DNA of 10,768 nt from Paracoccaceae bacterium. GTDB lineage: Bacteria > Pseudomonadota > Alphaproteobacteria > Rhodobacterales > Rhodobacteraceae. Where the stretch lies: positions 1 to 10,768 of the forward strand of contig DOOI01000001.1 in NCBI GenBank assembly GCA_003512825.1. Reading direction: 5' to 3'. Each line of letters opens with the position of its first letter. The first letter of the stretch is position 1. The notes beneath the pieces were generated by a model, which worked only from the letters and a program-made list of their open reading frames with translations, ran no database searches and was not told the origin of the DNA. Both the position numbers and the translations under genes were made by a program. Shown here piece by piece: positions 1 through 7,729 of the stretch.

Positions 1-280
1 CGACCTGCGCGAAAGACGTGCCGCGCACCCTGCGGTCGAGGCCGCATGGGTGCAGGTTTATCAAGCACCATCCGAACACTGGGAGCTATATGAGCTGGCC
101 GAAAAACTCGTGGATTTTGAAGATTACTTCCGCCGTTGGCGCTTCAACCATGTCACCACTGTAGAGCGGGTCATTGGATTTAAGCGAGGGACAGGGGGAA
201 CGGGCGGCGTGAGCTACCTCAAACGAATGCTTGAAGTCGAGTTATTTCCCGAACTTTGGCACCTGCGAACCAGCCTTTGA
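1..280 (+). CDS. kynA: Tryptophan 2,3-dioxygenase, C-terminal part (5' end outside window)
   Basis: This is the last 92 codons of a heme-dependent tryptophan 2,3-dioxygenase, which opens the indole ring of L-tryptophan to give N-formylkynurenine, the first step of the kynurenine pathway in the cytoplasm. The open frame starts at base 2 and has no stop before 278-280. The visible piece contains [17 protein letters not shown] followed by GTGG. The His of FNHVTT (codon at 149-151) matches the proximal heme ligand of the family. The Thr of GTGG lies 14 residues later, which is the spacing known for the substrate-binding Thr. The C-terminus [11 protein letters not shown] is also typical. Bacterial TDOs are around 280 residues, so about two thirds lies to the left. 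The GTG at 50 and the ATG at 46 are internal codons, not starts. Other kyn genes may lie upstream but cannot be seen. Confidence 0.95.
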   Translation, partial: DLRERRAAHPAVEAAWVQVYQAPSEHWELYELAEKLVDFEDYFRRWRFNHVTTVERVIGFKRGTGGTGGVSYLKRMLEVELFPELWHLRTSL

Positions 281-590
281 TCGTATTATTTCGGGCAACA
301 GTGCTCGATAAACACCGCCAAATTTTGGAAACAATCCGAGCCTGCGCTGCAGATTTATTGTCCGGGCTCGGAAATATGACAAAATCTGGCGAGATTAAAT
401 CAAATATTTACAATGGCTTGCCGGATCATCGCCGCTGCATTTTACTCAATCTTTCCTGCAATTCGACACGATTGCCTCCTAATTTGGCCCAGAAGTCTGC
501 GTATCCATTTCGAGAACAAACCGCCCGACATACCGGGTTTGGTTCCTCAATCTGGACATTTTCTGTCCGAACGAAGCGGAATGTGAAACA
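281..590. other. 310-nt intergenic stretch between kynA and the RTX/Hint gene
   Basis: I see no convincing gene here. A plus-strand open frame covers 256-618, but its product is cysteine-rich, resembles no family I know and overlaps both neighbours. The stretch must hold the 3' end of the kynA transcript and the promoter and leader of the RTX/Hint gene. It contains a long-loop stem at 335-372 and a small inverted repeat, GGACA-TTTTC-TGTCC, at 554-568, just upstream of the RTX start. I could not pick out a -35/-10 pair with confidence. Confidence 0.6.
335..372 (+). other. Stem-loop candidate downstream of kynA
   Basis: TCCGAGCC at 335-342 is perfectly complementary to GGCTCGGA at 365-372, giving an 8-bp GC-rich stem with a 22-nt loop. 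It lies about 55 nt after the kynA stop codon. No T-run follows, so it is not a classical rho-independent terminator. It could protect the 3' end of the transcript or be chance. Confidence 0.3.
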
Positions 591-3029
591 ATGCCTTCAG
601 GGTATCGCGTCAGTTTAGGAAACAATGTCCTCAATAACGGGGACGAAATTTCTGGCGGTATAATAACATTTACGACTGCACAAACCATTGGTACGGGCAC
701 TTGGATCTGGACCGGAACCGACTCTGGAACAAGCTTCGTCAACACCACTGAATCCGGAACGTATTATCTGGGGACGGATGGGTTCGTGTATTTCGTTCCT
801 CAAAATGGCCCGGTTACAACTCTCACATGGTCTAACGTCACCTCGGTGCCCAATTTCTCTTTATCGGACGGTATCGTAACCGGAACAGATAACGGAGACA
901 CTTTAACCATTGCCTATACAGATTCCGATGGCGACAAGATCACCACTGGAAACGATACGGTTCGCGCAGGCAACGGCAACGATAGCGTCGATGCCTCCTC
1001 GGGCAATGATGTGGTTTATGGTGGTGGTGGTTCTGATACGGTCACTGCCGGGGCTGGCAATGACCTTGTTTATGGAGACAGCAACGCCACGCTTGCCCCC
1101 GTCTCTGAACATTTGAACTGGGCAGCTCAAGGTCCGGATGGCGCCAATATCGCAGCAGGTTTCACGCAAACCACCGGTGAAATGGAGGTTCAGGTTTCCT
1201 TTGCCTCAACAGGTAACAATAATCCGACCTATTCAATCGAAACTTCGGATACTCAATTTACCGGTGGCGGTCCCATGTCTGCCAACTCGTCGCTATTCCT
1301 ATTCGGGACTGGCGATGCCTCCACATCTCGAACAACGATCAATTTCAAAGCTTCTGCTGCATCTGAATACCAAGACGCAGTGCAAAACGTCACGTTTCGC
1401 ATCAATGACATTGATTTTGGCTCAAACAACCACCGCGACGCCGTAACCGTAACCGCCTTCAACGGCTCAGGTGCCGCAGTCGCAGTTACAATCACGCCCG
1501 GCTCAGGCGACACCCTTTCTGGCAACACTGTAACCGCAGGCAATGCTGTGGAAACATCCGCTGATGCGGGAGGCTCTGCGCTTGTGTCCATCGCAGGCCC
1601 GGTTAGCCAAATAATTATCAACTATTCGAACTCTCAGTATTCAAACACCCATGCGGTGAACGTGACGGATATCTATTTCCAGACAGTGCCCCCTTTCGCC
1701 GGGAATGACAGCCTTTCAGGAGGCGACGGCCTTGATACGCTCTTTGGCGAAAGTGGAAACGACACCTTAGACGGTGGTGACGGTAACGACAGCCTGTTTG
1801 GCGGCGCAGGGGCTGACACTCTTTTGGGCGGCAATGGTGCTGATACGCTCGACGGCGGCACGGGCAACGATAGCTTGTCTGGAGGGGCCGGCGCCGACTC
1901 ACTCCTTGGAGGAGACGGCAATGATACTCTCGATGGAGGAACCGAAAACGACACTCTGTCAGGGAACTCAGGCTCTGACAGCATTCTGGGCGGCGACGGG
2001 AATGATCAGCTCGATGGCGGTCTAGATAATGACAGCCTTCTTGGGGGGGACGGTGCTGACACAATTTTTGGCGGAGCCGGGAACGACTTAATTTACGGCG
2101 ACAACGTCTCGAGCACTGGCGCCAATCCGCCCGGCTATTTCTCGGATGACATTATTTGGGGCGGTAGTGGCGCCGATACAATGTTTGGCGGATATGGAAA
2201 TGATACCCTTCATGTCGGATCAGGGGATGTGGCAAATGGAGGAACGGGAGACGATCTTTTCCTTATCGACCAAACCGCGCTGAGCGGCGGAACAATAAAT
2301 ATTGATGGCGGTGAAAGCGATGAAGGCGGTGGTGATACAATCGACTTCCAAAGTTTGCTGCATTGGTCAGACGTCACCTATACATCCACAGTTCCCAATG
2401 ATCTGGCGGGATATGCGACCCTAGCCGATGGCACGGTTGTAAACTTCTCGAATATTGAAAACATCGTGATTTGCTTTGCCACGGGCACTCGCATCATGAC
2501 CCCGTTCGGGCCGCGTGCCGTTGAAAGCCTCAAAGCAGGCGATATGGTCTTGACCCGCGATAATGGTGAGCAGCCCATCCGTTGGGTGGGGTCAAAGACC
2601 GTCAGCGGGACAGGCTCCAATGCCCCAATCCGATTTGCGCCGGGAACAATCGGGAATGAGCGCGAACTGTTCGTGTCACCCCAGCACCGTATGCTGCATA
2701 CCTCGCCACGCGCTTCACTTTTCTTTGGTGACCGCGCAGTTCTTTTGCCCGCAAAGCATATGATCAATGGTGAAACCATCACGACCGAAAAGCGAGATCT
2801 TGTGGGTTATTTCCACCTCCTCCTCGATCATCATGAGATAATTTTTGCAGAAGGGGCCGCCACAGAGACCTTCCACCCTGGGATGCAAGGCTTGAATGCT
2901 CTGACCGCGCAATCTCGGGAAGACCTTTTCGTGAAACTGCCGTATTTACGGAGTGATCCGAACAGTTACGGAGACACAGCACGTCAATGCTTGCGCGGCT
3001 ACGAAACTCGGTTGCTGATGGCAGCTTAA
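591..3029 (+). CDS. RTX calcium-binding repeat protein with C-terminal Hint domain
   Basis: An 812-residue acidic, glycine/aspartate-rich protein, probably exported by a type I system (inferred from the RTX repeats and the lack of an N-terminal signal peptide). Residues 1-100 form a Thr/Gly-rich N-terminal region. A first RTX block spans 115-165, with Asp at 122, 131, 140, 149 and 158. An unassigned, probably beta-rich domain follows at about 166-369. A second block of 15 nonapeptides has Asp at every ninth residue from 373 to 499, with looser repeats to about 560. The Hint domain starts at Cys628 (CFATGTRI) and includes SPQH (His699) and HHEIIFAEG...FHPG, ending near 774. Hint domains of this type cleave the peptide bond at the N-terminal Cys in related proteins. 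I see no C-terminal His-Asn splice junction, so cleavage rather than splicing is more likely. Cys628 and Cys800 are the only cysteines. No ABC exporter or membrane-fusion gene lies nearby. The ATG at 591 has only a weak upstream GGA but is the first start in frame. Confidence 0.9.
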   Translation: MPSGYRVSLGNNVLNNGDEISGGIITFTTAQTIGTGTWIWTGTDSGTSFVNTTESGTYYLGTDGFVYFVPQNGPVTTLTWSNVTSVPNFSLSDGIVTGTDNGDTLTIAYTDSDGDKITTGNDTVRAGNGNDSVDASSGNDVVYGGGGSDTVTAGAGNDLVYGDSNATLAPVSEHLNWAAQGPDGANIAAGFTQTTGEMEVQVSFASTGNNNPTYSIETSDTQFTGGGPMSANSSLFLFGTGDASTSRTTINFKASAASEYQDAVQNVTFRINDIDFGSNNHRDAVTVTAFNGSGAAVAVTITPGSGDTLSGNTVTAGNAVETSADAGGSALVSIAGPVSQIIINYSNSQYSNTHAVNVTDIYFQTVPPFAGNDSLSGGDGLDTLFGESGNDTLDGGDGNDSLFGGAGADTLLGGNGADTLDGGTGNDSLSGGAGADSLLGGDGNDTLDGGTENDTLSGNSGSDSILGGDGNDQLDGGLDNDSLLGGDGADTIFGGAGNDLIYGDNVSSTGANPPGYFSDDIIWGGSGADTMFGGYGNDTLHVGSGDVANGGTGDDLFLIDQTALSGGTINIDGGESDEGGGDTIDFQSLLHWSDVTYTSTVPNDLAGYATLADGTVVNFSNIENIVICFATGTRIMTPFGPRAVESLKAGDMVLTRDNGEQPIRWVGSKTVSGTGSNAPIRFAPGTIGNERELFVSPQHRMLHTSPRASLFFGDRAVLLPAKHMINGETITTEKRDLVGYFHLLLDHHEIIFAEGAATETFHPGMQGLNALTAQSREDLFVKLPYLRSDPNSYGDTARQCLRGYETRLLMAA
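933..1085 (+). repeat. First RTX (glycine-rich nonapeptide) block
   Basis: This encodes residues 115-165 of the RTX/Hint protein. Five nonapeptides run in exact register (Asp at 122, 131, 140, 149, 158), giving a 27-nt period in the DNA, although third positions are diverged. The block closes with [10 protein letters not shown]. Such repeats form calcium-binding parallel beta rolls once outside the cell. Confidence 0.85.
1707..2111 (+). repeat. Second RTX block, 15 in-register nonapeptides
   Basis: This encodes residues 373-507. Aspartate occurs at every ninth residue from 373 to 499 without a single insertion, following the pattern D-[ST]-L-x-G-G-x-G-[NA]. The block closes with GNDLIYGDN, nearly the same cap as the first block. 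The DNA has a 27-nt period with synonymous variation between units, and a G7 run at 2043-2049. Further, less regular repeats continue to about residue 560 (nt 2270). Confidence 0.9.
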
Positions 3030-3046
3030 CGCCGCTCAGGCGCTGC
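3021..3046. terminator. Weak stem-loop between the convergent RTX/Hint and C26 hydrolase genes
   Basis: GCAGC (3021-3025) can pair with GCTGC (3042-3046), and inside it GCC (3031-3033) with GGC (3039-3041), leaving a bulge over the RTX stop codon. The two convergent genes are only 6 nt apart, so any shared terminator must overlap their 3' ends. There is no T-run on either side, so this is a weak candidate. Confidence 0.25.
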
Positions 3047-3809
3047 GTTTCAGCCCTTGGCGGCCATCCGCCCAATTTCGGACTGCGTCACCAAAGGCAC
3101 AAAAAAGCGGGCGCGAGACCGGGTCATTGGCGGCGTCCCATTCTGGGTGCCACTGGACCGAAAGTGTGAACCCCGGCGCTCCCTCAACAAAAATCGCTTC
3201 TGGCGTACCGTCAGGGGCAACCCCATCAATCACAATGCCCTTGCCAGCAGCCTTGATGCCTTGGCCGTGCAAGGTATTGGTCATGACCTCTTGCGTACCC
3301 AACAAACGGTGAAACACGCCGCCCGTTGCAAAGGTGACAGGATGACGGAGTGCGAATTTCTCTTCCAGAGTACCATCAGGTGGCATGCGGTGGTTCATCC
3401 TACCCGGCAAATCGCGAATTTCTGGATAAAGCGTGCCGCCCAAAGCGACGTTGACCTCTTGGAAGCCCCGACAAATTCCAAAGAAAGGCTGGCCTCGTTC
3501 GACACAAGCGCGCACCAGCGGCAACGTTATTGCGTCTCGGCAACGATCAAATGCGCCATGTGCTGGTGTTTCTTCCTCGCCATATTCGTTGGGGTGCACA
3601 TTAGGCCGCCCCCCCGTCAGCAAGAAACCGTCGCACACTTCCATCAGCTCATTCACAGACACGAAGCGCGGATCGGCGGGAATTAGAAGCGGCAGACATC
3701 CCGCAACGCGCGCTATTGCTTCGGAGTTCATCGCCCCGCCGGAATGAGCAGGATACTGGTCGTTGATCAGCTGATGGTTTCCAATAATACCGACAACCGG
3801 GCGGGCCAT
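3036..3809 (-). CDS. Gamma-glutamyl-gamma-aminobutyrate hydrolase family protein (peptidase C26, PuuD-like)
   Basis: A 257-residue cytoplasmic class I glutamine-amidotransferase-fold hydrolase. Family members such as PuuD cleave gamma-glutamyl amides, for example gamma-glutamyl-GABA in putrescine breakdown. The expected catalytic triad is present: nucleophile Cys113 in the FFGICRGFQEVN elbow, and His221 and Glu223 in QWHPEWD. LLTGGRPNVHP near residue 64 and the start PVVGIIGNH are also typical. The ATG at 3809 is chosen because an AGGA lies 8 nt upstream on the minus strand, the length fits the family, and the protein begins directly with the first beta strand. The frame is open for 35 more codons upstream (to 3914), but that part is basic and unlike the family. 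No putrescine-pathway partner lies in the window, so the true gamma-glutamyl substrate is unknown. It is convergent with the RTX gene and divergent from the PAP2 gene. Confidence 0.88.
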   Translation of the reverse strand: MARPVVGIIGNHQLINDQYPAHSGGAMNSEAIARVAGCLPLLIPADPRFVSVNELMEVCDGFLLTGGRPNVHPNEYGEEETPAHGAFDRCRDAITLPLVRACVERGQPFFGICRGFQEVNVALGGTLYPEIRDLPGRMNHRMPPDGTLEEKFALRHPVTFATGGVFHRLLGTQEVMTNTLHGQGIKAAGKGIVIDGVAPDGTPEAIFVEGAPGFTLSVQWHPEWDAANDPVSRPLFCAFGDAVRNWADGRQGLKRSA

Positions 3810-3981
3810 TCGTGATGTCCTGTTTATTACGCGCCCAACAAACCTACTCCGCGATTTGCAGGTTGAAAACACCCCTGAGCGCCTTGCAAAGCATTTCGCC
3901 CGCGAATTGCCCAATTGTTAGCCCCAAAATCGCCACAGGTGATTGTTTGAATACAAGAGATTTTACCAACTTGGCGCATCG
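3810..3981. promoter_or_regulatory. Divergent intergenic region between C26 hydrolase and PAP2 gene
   Basis: These 172 nt must carry the promoters of both divergent genes. I found no confident -35/-10 pair. Two related TTTGCA-type sequences face each other, GATTTGCAGG at 3852-3861 and CCTTGCAAAGC at 3883-3893. They could be half-sites of an operator, but the match is imperfect. Confidence 0.35.
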
Positions 3982-4944
3982 ATGACCTTACAAGATCTTT
4001 CCCTCCCCTATAGCTTGCCTCGCCCGCAACTGGCCCGCGCTGAGATTTTCTTGCTTGGGCAAACCTTTGCTGTCGCTGCAATAGCCCTTTTGATTGCCCT
4101 CATGCATGATGTTCCGGTGGCATGGGGAGCTTTTTGTGCAAGCTTTCTGCCTGCGATCGGATTGCTCATTTTAGGGGTCTGGATGAGAGACAGGCGGCCC
4201 GGAATGGCGCGCATTTCAGACCTTGCGATCTCGGCCGCGGTCTACATTGGGTTTTCGGGCGTTATCGCAATATTGATCTACACCCGATTTCCGATCGATG
4301 GGCCATTGCATGACACCACTTTGTCCCGGATTGACGCAGCATTAGGGTATTCGTGGGAAGGGTTTATCGCAGGACTGGCAGAACACCCGAAAATCGCGAT
4401 GACGCTACGCTGGGTTTATCTAAGCTCCCTGCCGCAATTGGCGCTGATGATTGTTTTTCTTGCTGCAACGGGTCAAACGGCCATGCTGCATCGCGCTATG
4501 ATTGCTGGGACAACGAGCCTCATTGGAATTGTCATGGTGTGGTGGTATTTCCCCAGACTCGGCCCGTCGACCTTGACGATGATTGCACCGGAAATTGCGG
4601 AAAAAATCGGGCTCGTGCATGCCGAAGAAGAAGGTGCACGTTTGTTATCCTTGGCAAAGGATGGTGCTCCTCTCATTCATCCGGGAATGATTATGGGGAC
4701 GATCGCCTTCCCCAGTTACCATACGGTGATGCTGCTGACAGTTCTTTGGTACCTGCGGCACTCGAAGGTGTTTTGGCCCGCCCTTGGGGTCAACCTTGGC
4801 ATGATCCCCGCAATCTTGGGGCATGGCGCACATCATCTTGCGGATGTCTTGGTTGCCCCAATACCCTTTGCTTTGGCAGCATGGCTTGCAACGGTGCTGG
4901 TGCCCATCAAAAAGGGCGCGTCGTTTGGCCGACACGCCCCCTGA
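3982..4944 (+). CDS. PAP2-superfamily integral membrane phosphatase/phosphotransferase
   Basis: A 320-residue polytopic inner-membrane protein. Hydrophobic segments lie at about 22-40, 46-67, 78-100, 150-164, 172-190, 248-258, 263-280 and 290-307. Two PAP2 active-site elements are visible: PSYHT at 244-248 (His247) and HHLAD with His284 and Asp288 spaced HxxxD. The usual first motif, KxxxxxxRP, is not evident. The late position of PSxH after a soluble-looking stretch (about 195-235) resembles the PAP2_3 / inositolphosphoceramide-synthase-like branch. Members of that branch dephosphorylate lipid phosphates or transfer lipid head groups; the substrate here is unknown. Start choice is uncertain. 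ATG 3982 is preferred, but no clear Shine-Dalgarno precedes it. A TTG at 3943, directly after an in-frame TGA, would add 13 residues. The last codons form the hairpin described at 4909-4939. Confidence 0.8.
   Translation: MTLQDLSLPYSLPRPQLARAEIFLLGQTFAVAAIALLIALMHDVPVAWGAFCASFLPAIGLLILGVWMRDRRPGMARISDLAISAAVYIGFSGVIAILIYTRFPIDGPLHDTTLSRIDAALGYSWEGFIAGLAEHPKIAMTLRWVYLSSLPQLALMIVFLAATGQTAMLHRAMIAGTTSLIGIVMVWWYFPRLGPSTLTMIAPEIAEKIGLVHAEEEGARLLSLAKDGAPLIHPGMIMGTIAFPSYHTVMLLTVLWYLRHSKVFWPALGVNLGMIPAILGHGAHHLADVLVAPIPFALAAWLATVLVPIKKGASFGRHAP
4909..4939 (-). terminator. Rho-independent terminator of the glcB/DUF336 unit, inside the PAP2 3' end
   Basis: GGGCGCGTCG (4914-4923) and CGACACGCCC (4930-4939) form a 10-bp stem with a 6-nt loop. 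Read on the minus strand, the one imperfect position is a G-U wobble and the stem is followed at once by five U (A5 at 4909-4913), a classical terminator about 22 nt after the minus-strand stop. Read on the plus strand, the same position is a C/A mismatch and the nearest T4 comes 7 nt after the stem (4947-4950). The signal therefore favours the minus-strand transcript and may work weakly the other way. Confidence 0.75.
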
Positions 4945-4961
4945 TCGTTTTCCATTAGGCC

Positions 4962-5387
4962 TCAGGCCTCGGCTTGGAAACCAGCCGCAGCAATGCCAGC
5001 TTCTGCTGCAGCGGCATCGTTGTCCGAAGTGTCGCCAGTAACGCCAACCGCTCCAAGCACAATGCCGCGCTTGTCCCGCACCAGCACGCCACCCGGAACC
5101 GGAATAACCGAGCCACCATACACGCCATTCACTGCCGCCATGAAATAAGGCTGCGCTTCTGCGCGGGCCATTTGGGCGCGCCCTGCCATTCCAAGCATGA
5201 CCGCGCCATAAGCCTTGCCATGCGCGATGGCAAAGCGACCCGGAGAGGCACCATCGGCACGTTCGAATGCCAAAACATTTCCGCCTGCATCAAGAACGAT
5301 GACCGAAAGCGGCTTCATGTTGCCATCTGTGCCATGTGCGAGTGCTTTGCGAATGATTACGCGAGCTTTAACCAAACCGAGAGCCAT
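4962..5387 (-). CDS. GlcG/HbpS-like heme-binding family protein (DUF336)
   Basis: A 141-residue protein of the GlcG/HbpS (DUF336) family. Recognisable parts are VLDAGGNVLAFERADGASPG at 31-50, PVPGGVLV at 96-103, and GAVGVTGDTSDNDAAAAEAG from 112. Some family members bind heme (HbpS) and others sit in glycolate-use operons (GlcG), but the biochemical role of GlcG is unclear. There is no signal peptide or membrane segment, so it is probably cytoplasmic. The ATG at 5387 is chosen because AAGGAA lies 6 nt upstream (5394-5399). The open frame extends 9 codons further (to 5414), but those cover the Shine-Dalgarno sequence. It follows glcB on the same strand after 63 nt with no terminator visible between them, so the two are probably co-transcribed. 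This pairing supports a role linked to glyoxylate or glycolate metabolism. Confidence 0.87.
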   Translation of the reverse strand: MALGLVKARVIIRKALAHGTDGNMKPLSVIVLDAGGNVLAFERADGASPGRFAIAHGKAYGAVMLGMAGRAQMARAEAQPYFMAAVNGVYGGSVIPVPGGVLVRDKRGIVLGAVGVTGDTSDNDAAAAEAGIAAAGFQAEA

Positions 5388-5450
5388 TTTTCTTTCCTTA
5401 TTCCTGAGCCGCAAAGCGTTATGAGCCGCCGACTGATTAAAGGTTATTTT

Positions 5451-7589
5451 TTAAGAAGCCGCCTTCAACTCGAGACGGCGACGATGCAAAACAGGCTCCG
5501 TATAACCAGAAGGCTGATCCGCGCCGTCAAATACCAAATCACACGCCGCTTTGAACGCAACTCCGTCATAACCGGGCGCCATTGGTCTATAGGCAGGATC
5601 GGCCGCGTTTTGACGATCTACAACGGCAGCCATCTTTTTCATCGCCTCCATTACGCGATCAGCGTTCACAACGCCGTGGCGCAACCAATTTGCCAAGGCT
5701 TGACTGGAAATCCGACAGGTTGCCCGATCCTCCATCAAGGCAACATCGTGAATGTCTGGAACTTTCGAACAGCCGACGCCTAGATCGACCCAACGCACGA
5801 CATAGCCAAGAATGCCTTGCGCGTTGTTCTCGATTTCCTGGGAAATTTCTTCATCCGAAAAATTTCGCCCATGCGCGACCGGGATGGTCAGCAGCTCCTC
5901 AAGCGTGCCGCGCGAGCCAGCCGCCTTCAATTCCACTTGGCGCGCTTTGACATTAATCGCGTGGTAATGGGTGGCATGCAAGGTAGCCGCAGTTGGGGAT
6001 GGAACCCAAGCACAACTGGCACCAGCCAAGGGATGCGCCGTCTTTTGCTTCAACATTTCAGCCATAGCATCGGGCATTGCCCACATGCCCTTGCCAATCT
6101 GTGCCTTGCCCTGCAAGCCGCAAGCAAGACCGATATCGACGTTTCTCTCTTCGTAGGAACGGATCCATGCAGTTGATTTCATGTCACCTTTAGGCAGCAT
6201 TGGCCCCGCGTCCATAGATGTGTGGATCTCATCGCCAGTACGGTCAAGAAAGCCTGTATTGATAAATGCCACGCGCGTTTTTGCGGCCCTGATGCATTCC
6301 TTGAGGTTAATCGACGTACGACGCTCCTCATCCATGATCCCAAGCTTGACCGTATTGGCGGGCAAGCCCAACACCTTCTCGACGTGATCGAAAATCCGCA
6401 CTGCAAACCCAACTTCTTCGGGACCATGCATCTTTGGCTTCACCACATAGACCGATCCGTGGAGCGAGTTGCGCGCGCCACTGCTTTTTTGGAGGTCATG
6501 CATTGCACAGGCGACAGTGATCAGCGCGTCCATCAGACCTTCGCCAATTTCATTGCCTTCTGCATCCAAGATGGCAGGATTGGTCATCAGATGCCCGACA
6601 TTGCGAACCAACATCAATGAGCGGCCCTTAACGGAAAGCGTATCTCCAGCAGGAGAAACGTAATCGCGGTCCGGGGCCATTTGGCGCGTCAACGTCTTGC
6701 CGCCCTTTTCAAAGGTTTCTGACAACGCGCCCGTCATCAAGCCAAGCCAGTTCGTATACGCTCCGACCTTGTCTTCAGCGTCAACGCAGGCCACCGAATC
6801 CTCGCAATCCATGATCGTAGACAGCGCTGATTCCAACCGGATGTCAGCAATGGACGCCTTATCAGTTGCCCCGATCGGATGCGTGGGATCGACCACGACT
6901 TCGAGAAGCAACCCATTGACCCGCAGCAAAACGCGCAAATCTTTGCCCTCTTCTCCGGAGTGTCCCGCGAATTGCGTAGGATCTTTCAGTTCCGGCACCA
7001 GCGCCCCCGACAAAACCGAAAGCGCCCCTACATCAGACCATGACCCCGCCGCGAGAGGAGCAACGCGGTCAAGATGCGCCCGCCCCCATGCAATAACGCG
7101 TGCTCCGCGCGCAGCGTCATACCCAGTACCTTTGGGCGTGTCGCCAAGAGCGTCCGTGCCATAAAGAGCATCATACAGCGACCCCCAACGAGCGTTGGCC
7201 GCATTGAGTGCAAATCGGGCGTTCGTCACAGGCACAACCAATTGCGGGCCGGGCAAGTCCGCAATTTCAGGATCAACACCTTGGGTTTCGATAGAAAAAT
7301 CAGGCCCCTCAGGCACCAAGTACCCAATCTCGCGCAGGAAAGCTGTATAGGCTGCCGCACCATGCGGCTTGCCGCTTTGCGCCCGATGCCAAGCGTTCAA
7401 TTTCGATTGCAGCTCGGCCCGCACCGCCAGAAGACGGCGATTTTCGGGCCCAAATTCCTGTGCAAGCTCAGCCATCCCGTTCCAAAACGCCGAAGAAGAC
7501 ACTCCAACACCGGGGAGAACTTTTTCTTCGACAAATCGAAAAAGAACTTCGTCGATTTTCAGACCATATGTCTCGACCCGCGCGCTCAT
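5451..7589 (-). CDS. glcB: Malate synthase G
   Basis: A full-length, 712-residue malate synthase of the G isoform (E. coli: about 723). It condenses glyoxylate with acetyl-CoA to give malate and CoA, in the cytoplasm, with Mg2+. Catalytic residues align with the E. coli enzyme at near-constant offset: Arg329 in LVRNVGH, Mg ligands Glu421 in IMDEERR and Asp449 in GFLDRTGDE, catalytic base Asp621 in MEDRAT, and Cys607 in [22 protein letters not shown] at 262-274 and [20 protein letters not shown] at 620-639 are family signatures. In the latter, Cys625 and Ala631 replace the Leu and His I recall for E. coli. The ATG at 7589 is chosen because AGGAG lies 6 nt upstream (7596-7600) and [13 protein letters not shown] matches the family start. 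The frame is open 20 codons further (to 7649) but those cover the leader. It is first gene of a probable two-gene unit with the DUF336 gene. A palindrome and phased repeats upstream suggest operator control. Confidence 0.96.
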   Translation of the reverse strand: MSARVETYGLKIDEVLFRFVEEKVLPGVGVSSSAFWNGMAELAQEFGPENRRLLAVRAELQSKLNAWHRAQSGKPHGAAAYTAFLREIGYLVPEGPDFSIETQGVDPEIADLPGPQLVVPVTNARFALNAANARWGSLYDALYGTDALGDTPKGTGYDAARGARVIAWGRAHLDRVAPLAAGSWSDVGALSVLSGALVPELKDPTQFAGHSGEEGKDLRVLLRVNGLLLEVVVDPTHPIGATDKASIADIRLESALSTIMDCEDSVACVDAEDKVGAYTNWLGLMTGALSETFEKGGKTLTRQMAPDRDYVSPAGDTLSVKGRSLMLVRNVGHLMTNPAILDAEGNEIGEGLMDALITVACAMHDLQKSSGARNSLHGSVYVVKPKMHGPEEVGFAVRIFDHVEKVLGLPANTVKLGIMDEERRTSINLKECIRAAKTRVAFINTGFLDRTGDEIHTSMDAGPMLPKGDMKSTAWIRSYEERNVDIGLACGLQGKAQIGKGMWAMPDAMAEMLKQKTAHPLAGASCAWVPSPTAATLHATHYHAINVKARQVELKAAGSRGTLEELLTIPVAHGRNFSDEEISQEIENNAQGILGYVVRWVDLGVGCSKVPDIHDVALMEDRATCRISSQALANWLRHGVVNADRVMEAMKKMAAVVDRQNAADPAYRPMAPGYDGVAFKAACDLVFDGADQPSGYTEPVLHRRRLELKAAS

Positions 7590-7653
7590 GAGCTTCTCCT
7601 GAAATTGGTTCAGGCCTCGTTTAGCGCAAAAGTTTCCGATAGGCAACAAAAGC

Positions 7654-7670
7654 GGTAAAAACTTTTTACC
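7654..7670. promoter_or_regulatory. 17-bp perfect palindrome, candidate operator for glcB
   Basis: GGTAAAAA-C-TTTTTACC is an inverted repeat with 8-bp arms and one central base, 65 nt upstream of the glcB start codon. A one-base loop makes an RNA hairpin unlikely, so a dimeric DNA-binding protein is the better reading. The half-site TTTTTAC recurs at 7673-7679 and 7723-7729. I cannot name the regulator. Confidence 0.55.
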
Positions 7671-7729
7671 AATTTTTACATACCAGTTTCAAAATTTCCA
7701 AGACAATATCAGCATACCACGGTTTTTAC
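7663..7729 (+). repeat. Three TTTTTAC direct repeats at 10- and 50-bp intervals
   Basis: TTTTTAC occurs at 7663-7669, 7673-7679 and 7723-7729. The start-to-start distances are 10 and 50 bp, close to whole helical turns, so all three could present the same DNA face to a regulator. The first copy is also the right arm of the palindrome at 7654-7670. Confidence 0.5.

Noticed and set aside
256..618. 120-codon plus-strand open frame overlapping the kynA end and the RTX gene start
   Set aside because: It overlaps both neighbours and its product shows no recognisable domain. The stretch looks like ordinary intergenic DNA with low coding character.
1618..2064. Long minus-strand open frames over the RTX block (148 and 103 codons)
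   Set aside because: They are a by-product of the 27-nt periodic GC-rich repeat read backwards; the repetitive Arg/His- or Pro/Ser-rich products are typical shadows.
1707..2111. Tandem 27-nt repeat considered as a CRISPR-like or non-coding minisatellite array
   Set aside because: Units are contiguous without spacers, keep the reading frame, vary mainly at synonymous sites and encode canonical RTX nonapeptides.
2472..3029. Hint region considered as a true intein
   Set aside because: No C-terminal His-Asn followed by Cys/Ser/Thr is seen, and there is no interrupted host protein around it. The domain sits at the end of an RTX protein, as in other Hint-ending proteins.
3810..3914. N-terminal 35-residue extension of the C26 hydrolase
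   Set aside because: The extension is basic and unlike the family. A good AGGA precedes the ATG at 3809, where the conserved first beta strand begins.
7654..7670. Palindrome considered as a rho-independent terminator of the DUF2256 gene
   Set aside because: It has a one-base loop and an A/T-only core and lies about 80 nt past the stop. It fits a protein-binding site better than an RNA hairpin.
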